From RBG-16-34-14 sp963727535 (GTDB lineage Bacteria; Bacteroidota; Ignavibacteria; Ignavibacteriales; Ignavibacteriaceae), in the NCBI GenBank assembly GCA_963727535.1, contig CAVSGR010000006.1, forward strand, positions 1,302,001 to 1,366,000: 64,000 nt of DNA. Direction: 5' to 3'. Each line of letters begins with the position of its first letter. The first letter of the stretch is position 1. The translations under genes were made by a program, and so were the position numbers. This document shows positions 16,970 to 26,007 of the stretch, one piece after another. Under the pieces are notes generated by a model. The model saw nothing but the letters and a program-made list of their open reading frames with translations, had not been told where the DNA came from and did no database searches.

Positions 16970-18996
16970 ACTTTTTTCTGAAAAAAAATATTAATGCATG
17001 GTATAAAAGTATCCTGGTCAGGACCGCACTTTTATCATGGATATTGATAATTATAGCAGTGATTACTTTCATTTTAGCTACACTACCTTATCAACAGGAT
17101 ATTATTGAAGACAGGATGATCTCTGAAGCAAACGATATTGCAGGTTCAGTTGGCCAGGTTACTGCCTCTGCAGTAATAAATGATGATTTCGGATTTATAG
17201 TAGATTACTGCATGAAAATGGTTGATCATAGTCACTCCATCGTCTACATTGAAATTACAAGGCAAGATGGTTATTCATTAATCTTCACTATAAAAGGCTG
17301 GAGTCAAAAAAATATTCAGGAGCTTAATCTCTCCTCTAAAGATAAAGCCACTGAAGGGTTTCAATTTAGTAATTTAGTTAACGAGGAAGTGTTTCACTAT
17401 TCTTACCCGTTTGAGTATTCAGCTATTAATTGGGGCAAAATAAATGTTGGATTGTCTCTTGGAAAATATAACGAGACCATGCATATTCTTTATTTAAGAA
17501 CAATTTTTGCTGTCCTATTCTCTATATTGATAGGGTTATTTACATCAATTTATTTTGCAAAAAAAATAACAAAACCTATCACTCAGCTGGATACCGTTTC
17601 ACAGCAGGTAGCAAATGGTGATTTGAAAGCACGTGTAAAAATTAAAATGGGGAATGAATTCGGAAGGCTGGCAAATTCATTTAATAAAATGGCGGATTCT
17701 TTACAGAACTCACAGAAGGATCTTGAAGGGAAAGTTGCGGATAGAACAAATGAGCTGGCAAAAATTAATAAAGTCTTAGTTATTGAAATTGATGAAAAGA
17801 TACAGGCAGAAAATACACTTAAACAGAATAATATCAGGCTTGAAGCGCTGGACAAAATTTCCAGAGGAATCATATCCGCAAAATCTGTTGAAGAGATAAT
17901 TAAAGAAACCATTAATCATTTAAAAAAATTATTTACATCAATTCATAGTGCACATGTTACTTTATTTTCCGAGCATTTAGAGAATGCAAATATTTATTCC
18001 GGGGATTTTAATGAGGATACTCTAAGTTCGGTTTCAGAAACTGAAATTAAATTTCTGAATAGTGATGGATCTTCCCAGGACTTTCTAAAAGAGCCAGTGC
18101 TTGTAAATAATATTAAAGACTCGGAAAAAATATCGTGGTATGAAGAACAGTTATTGGAAAAAGGAATTAATTCCCATTTAACTGCTCCTCTATTAATGGA
18201 TGAACACCCTATAGGTACAATTACAATTGGTTCCAGAGATACAGATGCATTTAACGAGGAAGAAAAGGAGAATATTGTAATAGTTGCAAACTCACTCGCG
18301 GTTGCAATTAACCAGGCTCAGCTCCAGGAAAAAATAAATGGGCATGCAAAAAGTTTACAAAGTTCTTTATCTGAAAAAGAAGTATTGCTGAAAGAAATTC
18401 ATCATAGAGTTAAAAATAATCTGCAGGTTATCTCAAGCCTGCTCTATCTTAATTCCAGGAATATAAAAGATCCGGAAGCACTGAAGATGTTCAAGGATAG
18501 TCAGAACAGGGTCAAATCAATTGCTCTTGTACATGAAAGACTTTATCAATCCAAAGATCTTGGCAGTATTGATTTTAAAGGATATGTCGAACGTTTAACT
18601 AACGATCTTTTCCGTTCTTATGGTGTTAATCAAACTTATATCGGTTTAAATATTAATATCAAAGACATTTCTGTAAGTATCGATACAGCGGTTCCTTGCG
18701 GACTGATAATTAATGAATTAATCTCGAATTCACTTAAGTATGCTTTCCCGGATGCAGAAAATCGTGATAAAAAATGTATGATTAATATCGATTTCACTAA
18801 AAACGGGAATAATGAATTACAGTTAGTTGTAAGTGATAACGGGATTGGAATGTCTGATTTAACTGAGGGAAAAAAACAATCCTCATTAGGATTGCAGTTA
18901 GTTGATACATTAGTTAATCAGTTAGATGGTAAAATAGAAATTGAAAAAGATAATGGAACAACATTCAGAATAAGACTTAAAGACTCAATAAGTTAA
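16966..18996 (+). CDS. HisKA_2 sensor histidine kinase with HAMP and GAF
   Basis: 676 residues. Order: TM1 (about 17-38), a periplasmic segment, TM2 (about 165-190), HAMP (about 190-243), coiled coil, GAF-like domain (about 290-455), a HisKA_2 dimerisation domain with LLKEIHHRVKNNLQVISSLL (phospho-acceptor His near 479), and a HATPase_c domain with NELISNSLKYAFPDAENRDK and VVSDNGIGMSD. HisKA_2 kinases often signal to general stress or unusual response regulators. No response regulator lies beside it, so it is an orphan. Co-translation with a PhnD-like protein suggests that ligand binding in the periplasm controls the kinase. Confidence 0.93.
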   Translation: MNFFLKKNINAWYKSILVRTALLSWILIIIAVITFILATLPYQQDIIEDRMISEANDIAGSVGQVTASAVINDDFGFIVDYCMKMVDHSHSIVYIEITRQDGYSLIFTIKGWSQKNIQELNLSSKDKATEGFQFSNLVNEEVFHYSYPFEYSAINWGKINVGLSLGKYNETMHILYLRTIFAVLFSILIGLFTSIYFAKKITKPITQLDTVSQQVANGDLKARVKIKMGNEFGRLANSFNKMADSLQNSQKDLEGKVADRTNELAKINKVLVIEIDEKIQAENTLKQNNIRLEALDKISRGIISAKSVEEIIKETINHLKKLFTSIHSAHVTLFSEHLENANIYSGDFNEDTLSSVSETEIKFLNSDGSSQDFLKEPVLVNNIKDSEKISWYEEQLLEKGINSHLTAPLLMDEHPIGTITIGSRDTDAFNEEEKENIVIVANSLAVAINQAQLQEKINGHAKSLQSSLSEKEVLLKEIHHRVKNNLQVISSLLYLNSRNIKDPEALKMFKDSQNRVKSIALVHERLYQSKDLGSIDFKGYVERLTNDLFRSYGVNQTYIGLNINIKDISVSIDTAVPCGLIINELISNSLKYAFPDAENRDKKCMINIDFTKNGNNELQLVVSDNGIGMSDLTEGKKQSSLGLQLVDTLVNQLDGKIEIEKDNGTTFRIRLKDSIS

Positions 18997-19222
18997 TAGA
19001 AAAAAAATATGAACTGGGGTCAATACTAATAATAGAATACTAATGATTTGCCGAGAGAAGAATTGAAAACAAATCTCAAACACTAAAGCTGAAAAAATAT
19101 AAAACAATATCCTTTCGATAAGATTACTTGCTAGCCGCGATATTTCCGGTTATTATTTCCTTTATTCTTCACACACATTTCTTTATTTTTCCAATAGATT
19201 TAATAATTATATAGGAATATTG

Positions 19223-19786
19223 ATGTCATTACTGCCTATAACGCTTTATGGCGACAAAATACTCAGGAAGAAAACAAACAACGTCGTCAAAGTTGATAAC
19301 GAAACTATTGAGCTGATACGCGATATGTTTGCGACTATGCGCAACGCAAACGGAATTGGTCTTGCTGCCAACCAGGTCGGTGCGGACAAAGCAATTTTTG
19401 TAGTTGATATTTCAGGTTTGGAAGATTATGAAAACAGCAAACCAATGACGATAATTAATCCGAGAATTGTTGAGAGATCAGAAGAGAAGATCAAAATGGA
19501 AGAAGGCTGTCTCAGCATTCCTGAAGTGAGGGCGGAAATCGAGAGACCCAGGGAGATTATAATTACCTACCAGGATGTTGATCTTAAAGAGCATACCATA
19601 AAAGCCGGTGACGTTTTCGCCAGGGTTATGCAGCATGAATATGACCACTTGCAGGGAATTCTTTTTACAGATTATTTTACATTTGAAGATAAAAAGAAAA
19701 TAAGACCGCAACTCGAAGATATTAAGAGTAGAAAAAAAGAAATTGATTACCCGGTTTCCGATGATGTAAGTTACCAACTGAGGTAA
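19223..19786 (+). CDS. def: Peptide deformylase
   Basis: About 187 residues. It removes the formyl group from the N-terminal Met of new proteins. All three motifs are visible: GIGLAANQVG (motif 1), EEGCLSIPEV (motif 2, the metal-binding Cys) and QHEYDHLQGILF (motif 3, HExxH type). The ATG at 19223 is preferred over the TTG directly before it, since LLPITLYGDKILRKK then begins normally. The stop is one base before fmt, and the def-fmt order is the widespread translation-linked operon. Confidence 0.96.
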   Translation: MSLLPITLYGDKILRKKTNNVVKVDNETIELIRDMFATMRNANGIGLAANQVGADKAIFVVDISGLEDYENSKPMTIINPRIVERSEEKIKMEEGCLSIPEVRAEIERPREIIITYQDVDLKEHTIKAGDVFARVMQHEYDHLQGILFTDYFTFEDKKKIRPQLEDIKSRKKEIDYPVSDDVSYQLR

Positions 19787-19787
19787 A

Positions 19788-20687
19788 ATGAACATTATTT
19801 TTATGGGCAGTGCCGACTTTTCAATTCCCTCATTAGAAACTCTATATAAAAGCAAACATAAAATAATCGCTCTTGTTACAGTTCCGGATAAAGAAAAGGG
19901 AAGAGGACAAAAAATTTCATCTTCGCCTGTAAAAGAGTTTGGGATAAAACATAATATCCCGGTTCTTCAGCCTGAAAAATTAAAAGATGAGAATTTCATT
20001 GAGCAGTTAAAAGTTTTTAATGCTGATCTCTTTGTTGTTGTTGCTTTCAGAATTTTACCGAAAGAAGTTTTTACAATTCCACCCAAAGGTTCATTTAATC
20101 TTCATGCATCACTTCTTCCAAAATACAGGGGCGCTGCCCCGATTCAATGGGCTTTAATTAAAGGAGAAAAAAAGACAGGCGTAACAACATTTGCACTTGA
20201 AGAGAAAGTAGACACGGGAAATATCTATTTACAAAAAGAAGTTGAAATTGTTGATAAAGATAATTTTGAAACTCTTCATGATAAATTAAGAGAAACAGGC
20301 GCTGAAGCAGTTATCGAAACTGTTGATATGATTGAATCAGGAGATTATCAGTTGAAGGGGCAGGATAATTCTTTCGCAACACCTGCACCTAAAATTACTC
20401 CCGAAACAGGGAAGATAGATTGGACAAAATCAGCAGAAGAAATTCATAATCTTATTCGGGGATTGTCTCCGGCACCGTGTGCATATTTTTTTCATAATGA
20501 TAAAAAGATAAAAGTTTATAGAACAAAAGCTCTGGAAAAAGAAAATCCGACACCTGGAAAAATTAATCAATCAAAGAAAAATCTTGTTATAGAATGCGGC
20601 AAAGATGAATTGGAAATACTCGAGCTTCAGCTTGAAGGAAGAAAAAGAATGAGCGCCGAAGAATTTTTAAGAGGGTATAGTTTTTAA
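19788..20687 (+). CDS. fmt: Methionyl-tRNA formyltransferase
   Basis: 299 residues, slightly shorter than the E. coli enzyme. It formylates initiator Met-tRNA. Motifs include IIFMGSADFSIPSLETLY, FNLHASLLPKYRGAAPIQWA (the 10-formyl-THF site with HxSLLPxxxG) and GVTTFALEEKVDTGNI. The C-terminal tRNA-binding OB domain is present but trimmed, ending EEFLRGYSF. The start codon lies one base after the def stop, with GAGGT overlapping the def end as ribosome binding site. It forms an operon with def. Confidence 0.95.
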   Translation: MNIIFMGSADFSIPSLETLYKSKHKIIALVTVPDKEKGRGQKISSSPVKEFGIKHNIPVLQPEKLKDENFIEQLKVFNADLFVVVAFRILPKEVFTIPPKGSFNLHASLLPKYRGAAPIQWALIKGEKKTGVTTFALEEKVDTGNIYLQKEVEIVDKDNFETLHDKLRETGAEAVIETVDMIESGDYQLKGQDNSFATPAPKITPETGKIDWTKSAEEIHNLIRGLSPAPCAYFFHNDKKIKVYRTKALEKENPTPGKINQSKKNLVIECGKDELEILELQLEGRKRMSAEEFLRGYSF

Positions 20688-20706
20688 GTTCTTTTATATC
20701 TTCAAT

Positions 20707-21078
20707 CTATTGGGATTTTAAAAACTCAATTGCCTTTTCTCTATCTCTGAAGAGAGTAAAATTCAGACCGCTGTTTCTGGCAGCCGTTTCCACAAAATCA
20801 TGCGAATGATCCTCCGGTGAAACTAATACTGCAACTATTATAGTAATATCAACTCCTGGAGTGTGTCTCATATCGTGATAGGAAAACTGGTAATTGTTAA
20901 AGACCGAATCAACATTTCTGGCATTTGTGCAATCTACCAGGTATTTTCTTATCCCCTTTTCTTTCCCCAATTTTTGTGCATCAATGTTGTCGGTTAATGC
21001 ACTCTCTCTCGTAATCTCCCCTGTTACCTCAAGAATAATGTATGAAGAATCATCTGACAAGGAGACCCGGGAAAGCAT
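20707..21078 (-). CDS. STAS/SpoIIAA-like protein
   Basis: 123 residues with alternating strands and helices: YIILEVTGEITRESALT, KYLVDCTNARNVDSV, ITIIVAVLVSPEDHSHDFVE, LNFTLFRDREKAIEFLKSQ. This layout matches SpoIIAA-like or STAS-type single domains found as stand-alone proteins, but a conserved phosphorylatable Ser is not obvious. Function is unknown. The start follows GGAGG on the minus strand (rc of CCTCC at 21082). It is convergent with fmt. Confidence 0.7.
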   Translation of the reverse strand: MLSRVSLSDDSSYIILEVTGEITRESALTDNIDAQKLGKEKGIRKYLVDCTNARNVDSVFNNYQFSYHDMRHTPGVDITIIVAVLVSPEDHSHDFVETAARNSGLNFTLFRDREKAIEFLKSQ

Positions 21079-21256
21079 AAAATCCTCCTTTTCCGTTATT
21101 TTATTCTCTAATACTTATATTTTATTCATGCAGGTAGATGCAGATATCAATCGTTATTTTAAAAAAAAATTGTTTTTTATTTACCTAAAATAATATAGAA
21201 ATAAAAAGTATAATTCCAAACTATTTAAGGTTCAACCTTTTTCCCATCGGAACTTT

Positions 21257-21967
21257 TTAATACCCAGCTACCCTTAAAAAGTTTTGGAATAATTGTTTCC
21301 CGGTTTTTGTGTATTCGTCTTTTATTTCATTAAAGATAAAGCGCAAATATTCTGTATCGAGTTTAAGAAGATCAGGATCTGCCTTAATCCAATCTTCAAA
21401 CATTTGGGGAGTAAGCTCGAAGTGACTTTGTATTCCGTAGGCGTTTGAACCGATCTTTACAACCTGGTTATGGCAAAATTTCCCCGTAGCCAAAAGGACC
21501 ATATCGTCTGTAAGATCTACAGTCTCACCATGCAAATGAAATACTTTAAGAGTTGAGTTAAGTTCTTTAAACAAAGGATCCTGTTTTCCTTCGTCAGTCA
21601 GATCTATTGTAAAATTATTTCCTTCGGGATCTAAAAAGCCGATTTCTTTTACAGGGGTTTCAACAACTTTTCCCCCGGTTGCTTTAACAAGAGTTTGAAG
21701 TCCAAGACAAATTCCTAAGTAAGGAGTGGTTGAACTAATTACTTTTTGAATATAAGATAATTCATTTTCTATTTTTTCTGTGGAATCATTTGCGCTGTCA
21801 GGACCACCGAGTATAACAACCGCTCCGAAGTTTTCAATCGGCGGTATTTTTTCTCTTTTATCAAGTTCGGTTATGAAGTACCCGATATTTTTTTCTTTTA
21901 GTACTTCTTCAAGTAAACCTGGTCCCTCGTTTACGTTATTTTTTACTATAAGGATTTCTTTTTTCAT
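21257..21967 (-). CDS. Type 1 (class I) glutamine amidotransferase
   Basis: 236 residues. The nucleophile elbow YLGICLGLQTLVKATG carries the catalytic Cys, and GIQSHFELTPQMFEDW supplies His and Glu, which completes the triad of class I GATases. The N-terminus has ILIVKNNVNEGPGLL and VVILGGPDSANDS. It resembles the stand-alone GMP-synthase-like amidotransferases of unknown acceptor, not GuaA itself, because no synthetase domain follows. The gene lies 41 bases downstream of an aminotransferase on the same strand, so the two are likely co-transcribed. Confidence 0.88.
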   Translation of the reverse strand: MKKEILIVKNNVNEGPGLLEEVLKEKNIGYFITELDKREKIPPIENFGAVVILGGPDSANDSTEKIENELSYIQKVISSTTPYLGICLGLQTLVKATGGKVVETPVKEIGFLDPEGNNFTIDLTDEGKQDPLFKELNSTLKVFHLHGETVDLTDDMVLLATGKFCHNQVVKIGSNAYGIQSHFELTPQMFEDWIKADPDLLKLDTEYLRFIFNEIKDEYTKTGKQLFQNFLRVAGY

Positions 21968-22008
21968 CGGATGATTTAATCAAATTAAATTTGATTTTAA
22001 TAAATACA

Positions 22009-23316
22009 TTACTTCGAATTAATATATTCTTTTGCTGCTTCGGCAATATTCTGCATGATGTTTATAAATTTATTCCTATCAGGTTCAAGCAGAGTAATTC
22101 TGAATCCGAATAGATCCGAGTTGAATCCTGTTGAAAGCGGAACTACGCAAATTCCTCTTGAAGCAAGTAAGTAATAAGCAAAACGTTTATCGTGTTTTGC
22201 AGAATCAACTAACGGTTTAATAATTTCTTCAGCTTTACTATTTGCCGGCTCAAGGAATTGTTCCTTATGTAAAGTTCCTTTGTCAAAAAGAACTGTCATA
22301 TAAAAGGCGCCGTACGCCTTGTGGATAATAAGTCCCGGAATTTTTGAAAAAATAGAATGAGCAAGCTGAGATTTTTCCCAGTAGAAAGAGTTTCTTTTAT
22401 CGAGATAAGGATAATACCGCGCGTCGCCCATTACTTTGGGTAATACTTTTTGCGGTAAAGTTGTTGAGCAAACTTCGAGCATTTTTGCATCTAAAATTGT
22501 TTTTGCATAGCGTGCAAAGTTTGGATGTTTATCACGGTTGTAAAACTCGCCCCAGCCGCAGCGGGCACCGGGCCAGGGAAATTCTTTCGAGATACCACGC
22601 AAAGCTATTCCTGGAATATCTCCAATAACCGATGCGAGTTTTTTGTGAACAACTCCTCCATAAAAAAGATTGGAATAGATTTCATCAGAGATCATGAATA
22701 AATCAAACTCTTTAGCTATCTCTACAAATTGTCTTATGATTTCCTGTGAGTAAACCATGCCAGTTGGGTTATCAGGATTAACAAGTAGAATTCCTGAAAT
22801 TTCAGGATGTTTAATTAATTGAGAACGCAGATGTTCTATATCAGGATACCAATTGTTTTTCGGATCGAGACGATAAGTTATATGATGTTTACCCGAATGT
22901 CCTGCTTCGGCAGATGAGTGAGTTGAGTACGCCGGGTTAGGTCCAATTACGCGTGCATTTTTGTTTAGGTAGTTATAGATTTTTGAAACTGCATCACCAA
23001 GACCGTTAAAAAAAAGAATATCATCAGGAGTTATTTGTGCGCCTCCTTCGATGTTGCGTTCATAAGCAATATACTCGCGTGTTGGGAGTAATCCTTTTGT
23101 TGGAGAATATGCAAAACAGGAATCGTCTTTTTTAATAGTCTCAATTATAATTTCTTTTATCCACTTTGGAATAATCTCACCTTTAGCAACCGGGTCGCCG
23201 ATATTTTCCCAGGTAATCGGAATGCCTGTCTTTTCTATTTTATTTCCTACTTCTACAATTTCCCGGATTTCATAAGTAAGCTCGTCTGCTCCGGGATGTA
23301 TGATATTATTTCTCAT
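22009..23316 (-). CDS. PLP-dependent aminotransferase, class I/II
   Basis: 435 residues of fold type I. ILLVNPDNPTGMVYSQEI is the PLP ring-stacking and cofactor region, MISDEIYSNLFYGG carries the Asp/Tyr pair, and ALRGISKEFPWPGARCGWGE holds the Schiff-base Lys (SK) and the phosphate-binding Arg. The N-terminal extension (MRNNIIHPGADELTYEIREI) and the total length match a subfamily seen in Bacteroidota and spirochaetes as a general pyridoxal aminotransferase. The substrate is not predictable. Upstream of the class I amidotransferase, probably in one transcript. Confidence 0.92.
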   Translation of the reverse strand: MRNNIIHPGADELTYEIREIVEVGNKIEKTGIPITWENIGDPVAKGEIIPKWIKEIIIETIKKDDSCFAYSPTKGLLPTREYIAYERNIEGGAQITPDDILFFNGLGDAVSKIYNYLNKNARVIGPNPAYSTHSSAEAGHSGKHHITYRLDPKNNWYPDIEHLRSQLIKHPEISGILLVNPDNPTGMVYSQEIIRQFVEIAKEFDLFMISDEIYSNLFYGGVVHKKLASVIGDIPGIALRGISKEFPWPGARCGWGEFYNRDKHPNFARYAKTILDAKMLEVCSTTLPQKVLPKVMGDARYYPYLDKRNSFYWEKSQLAHSIFSKIPGLIIHKAYGAFYMTVLFDKGTLHKEQFLEPANSKAEEIIKPLVDSAKHDKRFAYYLLASRGICVVPLSTGFNSDLFGFRITLLEPDRNKFINIMQNIAEAAKEYINSK

Positions 23317-23431
23317 TTAATAGTTTGTTCTCCAATGAATATTGTTTTTCTTTTCCTGTAAGTTAAGAATTGAAGAGTAAAAGTAGAATTCCAATCGGTG
23401 AAAAGTTAATTAAAAAATGAATGATTAAGGA

Positions 23432-23555
23432 AACCGTTTAAACGGTTCACAATTTAGTCGTTTTACATTAACTGCGGGATTTCCCAAAGGGATGGCTAAG
23501 CCAAATCCCCGCAGTTAACCTGAAGAAAAAAGTATAATTAACTGTTTTAACAGTT
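23432..23555. repeat. Three palindromes in a row between genes
   Basis: In this gap are AACCGTTTAAACGGTT (23432-23447, perfect), a long hairpin whose arms TTAACTGCGGGATTT (23468-23482) and AAATCCCCGCAGTTAA (23503-23518) enclose about 20 bases with a second small stem, and AACTGTT-TT-AACAGTT (23540-23555). They share an AACTG/CAGTT core. A mobile-element end, an operator cluster or an mRNA structure is possible. No gene was found from 23317 to 23607. Confidence 0.6.
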
Positions 23556-23607
23556 TTAGCTCACTGTTATTAGGTTCAATTAGAATAAAACTTTTTGAAA
23601 AACCAGG

Positions 23608-23665
23608 TTAATCTCCTGTAGGAATTATATCCTTATTTTCTACCATCAGTATAACAGATTTTTGT
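23608..23665 (-). pseudogene. Duplicated 3' end of the cupin gene
   Basis: Reads SVILMVENKDIIPTGD and stop on the minus strand, matching the last 18 codons of the cupin gene at 24441-24500 (TVILMVENKDIIPTGD). About 55 bases are shared with a few differences. It sits upstream of the toxin-antitoxin pair, so that pair is bracketed by two copies of the cupin 3' end. The next 200 bases to 23866 hold no recognisable gene. Confidence 0.75.
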
Positions 23666-23866
23666 AAAGCTTCTGTTGGACTTAAAGTTTTCTTGTAATT
23701 TTATACTGGGCAAAAACCGACTATTGACCTTTTGCTTCCTGTGCTTCAATTACGGTCACTTCCATTTTATACTTCTTTTTATTCTTTGAAGACGGAATAG
23801 TGGAATTTAAATTCTTCCTTGATTATATCCTAATTTGGTACTAATTTGTTCATAATATAAAAAGAG

Positions 23867-24142
23867 ATGTCAATGCCAATTATCAAATCAATATCGAGTC
23901 TTCGACACCGCACGCGCGAGATTGCAAGTATTTGCCATAAACAGGACGAGCCTGTATATCTTACAACAAATGGTGAAGGTGATCTTGTTGTAATGAGCAT
24001 AAATCATTATGAGCGCCTTAAAGCGAAAGCCGATCTTTTTGAAAAGCTTGGAGTAGCGCAGGCACAATCTGCAGCCGGTAAAAAAGGAATTACTCATAAA
24101 CAAATGATGACCAAACTTCGCCGCAGAATGAATGCAGGCTAA
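23867..24142 (+). CDS. Phd/YefM-family antitoxin
   Basis: 91 residues. The N-terminal half has the Phd/YefM fold: SISSLRHRTREIASICHKQD followed by VYLTTNGEGDLVVMSINHYE. The basic, helical C-terminus probably wraps the toxin. It overlaps the toxin gene by 11 bases, as usual in type II toxin-antitoxin operons, where the antitoxin also represses the shared promoter. The ATG at 23867 is preceded by AAAGAG; a second ATG three codons in is also possible. Confidence 0.88.
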   Translation: MSMPIIKSISSLRHRTREIASICHKQDEPVYLTTNGEGDLVVMSINHYERLKAKADLFEKLGVAQAQSAAGKKGITHKQMMTKLRRRMNAG

Positions 24143-24437
24143 GTATAAACTTCGTTATTTGCCTGCCGCACAGGATGATCTTATTTTAATATTTGATTAT
24201 ATAGCTAAAGACAGCCCCAACCGTGCACTAAGCTTTGTTGAGAAATTGGATAAAAGAATTGGGGGTCTTGAACAGCAGCCGCTTTCCGGAAGAGTTCCGC
24301 GTCATGCAAAGCTTCGTGAATATGGATACCGTGTTCTTGTGATTGAATCTTATCTTATATTTTATATTCTGCGTGGGAAAGTAATTGAGATTCACAGGGT
24401 AGTTCACGGTTCACGTAATCTCGACTACCTGATTTGA
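24132..24437 (+). CDS. RelE/ParE-family toxin
   Basis: 101 residues with the RelE/ParE layout: YLPAAQDDLILIFDYIAKDS in the helical hairpin, then GLEQQPLSGRVPR, YGYRVLVIESYLIFYIL and IEIHRVVHGSRNLDYLI. ParE members inhibit gyrase while RelE members cut mRNA on the ribosome; HGSRNL fits ParE-like proteins, but I do not choose. It is translated with overlap after its antitoxin. The stop at 24437 lies three bases before the convergent cupin gene end, so the module fits exactly into this spot. Confidence 0.9.
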   Translation: MQAKYKLRYLPAAQDDLILIFDYIAKDSPNRALSFVEKLDKRIGGLEQQPLSGRVPRHAKLREYGYRVLVIESYLIFYILRGKVIEIHRVVHGSRNLDYLI

Positions 24438-24440
24438 ATT

Positions 24441-24835
24441 TTAATCTCCTGTAGGAATTATATCTTTGTTCTCTACCATCAGTATTACAGTTTTTTGAGG
24501 AGCTCTTGTTCTGTGCATAACATTTTTTGTAACAGTTACACCCTGACCCGGATTTAATTCAATTGTTCTGTCTTCTCCCGAAGGGACGGATTCCCGAAGA
24601 TCAACTAAAAGTTTTCCTTCGAGGACAAAGAAGAATTCATCATCTTTTTCGTGCTTGTGCCAATGGTACTCGCCTTCGATGATTCCAACTCTTACAACAC
24701 TGCCGTTTACTTCCGTAAGAGTTTGATTGAACCATTTGTCTTTGCACTTCCTTTCACCATTTGAGGAATATCAATTACCTCAAAGTGTTTGAACTTGATA
24801 TCGAGTTTTGTGTTGTATGGGTCTCGCTTTTGCAT
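24441..24835 (-). pseudogene. Cupin-domain protein gene with one frameshift
   Basis: From the ATG at 24835 the frame reads MQKRDPYNTKLDIKF, then EVIDIPQMVKGSAK, before a shift near 24746. The next frame continues WFNQTLTEVNGSVVRVGIIE, then GEYHWHKHEKDDEFFFVLEG, RTIELNPGQGVTV and the end ENKDIIPTGD. The cupin motif (HWHKHEKDDE, then NVMHRTRAP) gives the usual His/Glu metal site. The span is one base short of a whole number of codons, in agreement with a single deletion. Role unknown. An extra copy of the 3' end lies at 23608-23665. Confidence 0.8.
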
Positions 24836-24909
24836 ATTATTCTATTCTTATATTTAATTGTCTTAATCAATTCAGCGAATTAAAATTATTAAGAAGTATA
24901 TCAATTTAT

Positions 24910-25449
24910 TTATATGGCAATCCGCCTCAATGTTAGTTTGTCAAACTTCTCACTAATTAAATTGCCTAGGTCTTCAGTTGTCTGTAATGTTAAAATCTCA
25001 GCTCTTGTCAACACCAATATTTTAATTTTATCCATAACCATAGCATCAGTAATTGCAGATAATGCATTAAGATTATTTCTTCTTGTTTGTCCAGAAATTC
25101 CATTAGAAGAAATAATGATTCCATTATTAGCTCCACTTGTTCGAAGCTTTTGATGAAAATCTCTAATAACGTTCGCCCCTAGAGGTGTTGCTTCATTTTT
25201 ACATTCGCAGATTATAATTGGATCAAGAAAATCAAAGGCTGAAATTACCCTGTTATTTCCTAAAGCAACATCGAATTCTCTTGCTCCTGTGCTATCAAGA
25301 ATATCTCTATCCTTAAACCGAATACCTTTACATTTAGTAAATATGTAAATTACTAAATCTTCAAAAATTTCACCTTTTTTGTCGGCGTTTGGGGCGGTAT
25401 CAGATCTGGCTAGGAAATCTTGAATTTTATTTCTGCTATATTGTGACAT
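24910..25449 (-). CDS. PD-(D/E)XK nuclease-like (Mrr/restriction endonuclease type) protein
   Basis: 179 residues. The central AREFDVALGNN with IIICECKNEATPLGANVI forms a D...ExK nuclease core, and FHQKLRTSGANNGIIISSNG follows as in Mrr-like or restriction-endonuclease-type domains that cut or bind modified DNA. The N-terminal KGEIFEDLVIYIFTK helix is as expected in front of the core. It is the third gene of a tight operon: its ATG follows the TAA of the preceding gene with no gap. Partners are another PD-(D/E)XK-like protein and a TIR/NDT-like protein. A role in defence is an inference from this company. Confidence 0.75.
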   Translation of the reverse strand: MSQYSRNKIQDFLARSDTAPNADKKGEIFEDLVIYIFTKCKGIRFKDRDILDSTGAREFDVALGNNRVISAFDFLDPIIICECKNEATPLGANVIRDFHQKLRTSGANNGIIISSNGISGQTRRNNLNALSAITDAMVMDKIKILVLTRAEILTLQTTEDLGNLISEKFDKLTLRRIAI

Positions 25450-26007
25450 TTATTGCCATATTCCATGGGCTATTTCGTTTCTCTTTTGTATTAGGAATTT
25501 CTCTAAGCCTTGAGAAGAAATACCTAAGACGAAATCTTCAATATCAAAACATAAGATGAGTGGATATTTTGAAGAGATTGAAAATCTTTTATCATTTTTA
25601 TCAAGATAAAGGATGATTCCTCCTTTAGCTTCAGTCCTGAAAAGATAATTCTGCAATTGGTACTGAGCATTATTTAATATAGAAGTGTTTAATACACCAG
25701 CTTTTATTTCAATTAGCATTGGATTACCGAAATAAGGCGCAAGCCCCTTATTCCTAATGATTAAATCAACTCCCTTCTCGTTTGGAGAATTTGAAATCGA
25801 TGTATGCTGAATATTAAGTGTAGAAAAAATCCTTTTAATTATTTCAAATATTCTGTTTTCACTAGGTTCTTTCCTTAAGTGCGATATTTCTTTAATTAGG
25901 TTATTAGTGTCCGCAATTGATAAAAAGTCATTTTTCTTTTTCTGTTTTTGAGGTTTAGATGTTTTTGTGTTTATGTCAATGATAAAATTGGAAAGAGCTA
26001 ACTCCAT
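25450..26007 (-). CDS. Second PD-(D/E)XK-like protein of the trio
   Basis: 185 residues. RIFEIIKRIFSTLNIQHT forms the first helix, followed by NEKGVDLIIRNKGLAP and PMLIEIKAGVLNTSI, a D...ExK nuclease core. The strand KGGIILYLDKNDKRF follows. It resembles restriction-endonuclease-like fold proteins but I cannot name a family. It overlaps the upstream TIR-like gene by 32 bases and abuts the downstream nuclease-like gene directly, so the three are translated together. The overlap could also hide a fusion broken by a frameshift; the two frames do not show an obvious join. Confidence 0.65.
   Translation of the reverse strand: MELALSNFIIDINTKTSKPQKQKKKNDFLSIADTNNLIKEISHLRKEPSENRIFEIIKRIFSTLNIQHTSISNSPNEKGVDLIIRNKGLAPYFGNPMLIEIKAGVLNTSILNNAQYQLQNYLFRTEAKGGIILYLDKNDKRFSISSKYPLILCFDIEDFVLGISSQGLEKFLIQKRNEIAHGIWQ

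Noticed and set aside
19478..19855. A 125-residue minus-strand frame across def and fmt
   Set aside because: Antisense to two core genes that carry all their motifs.
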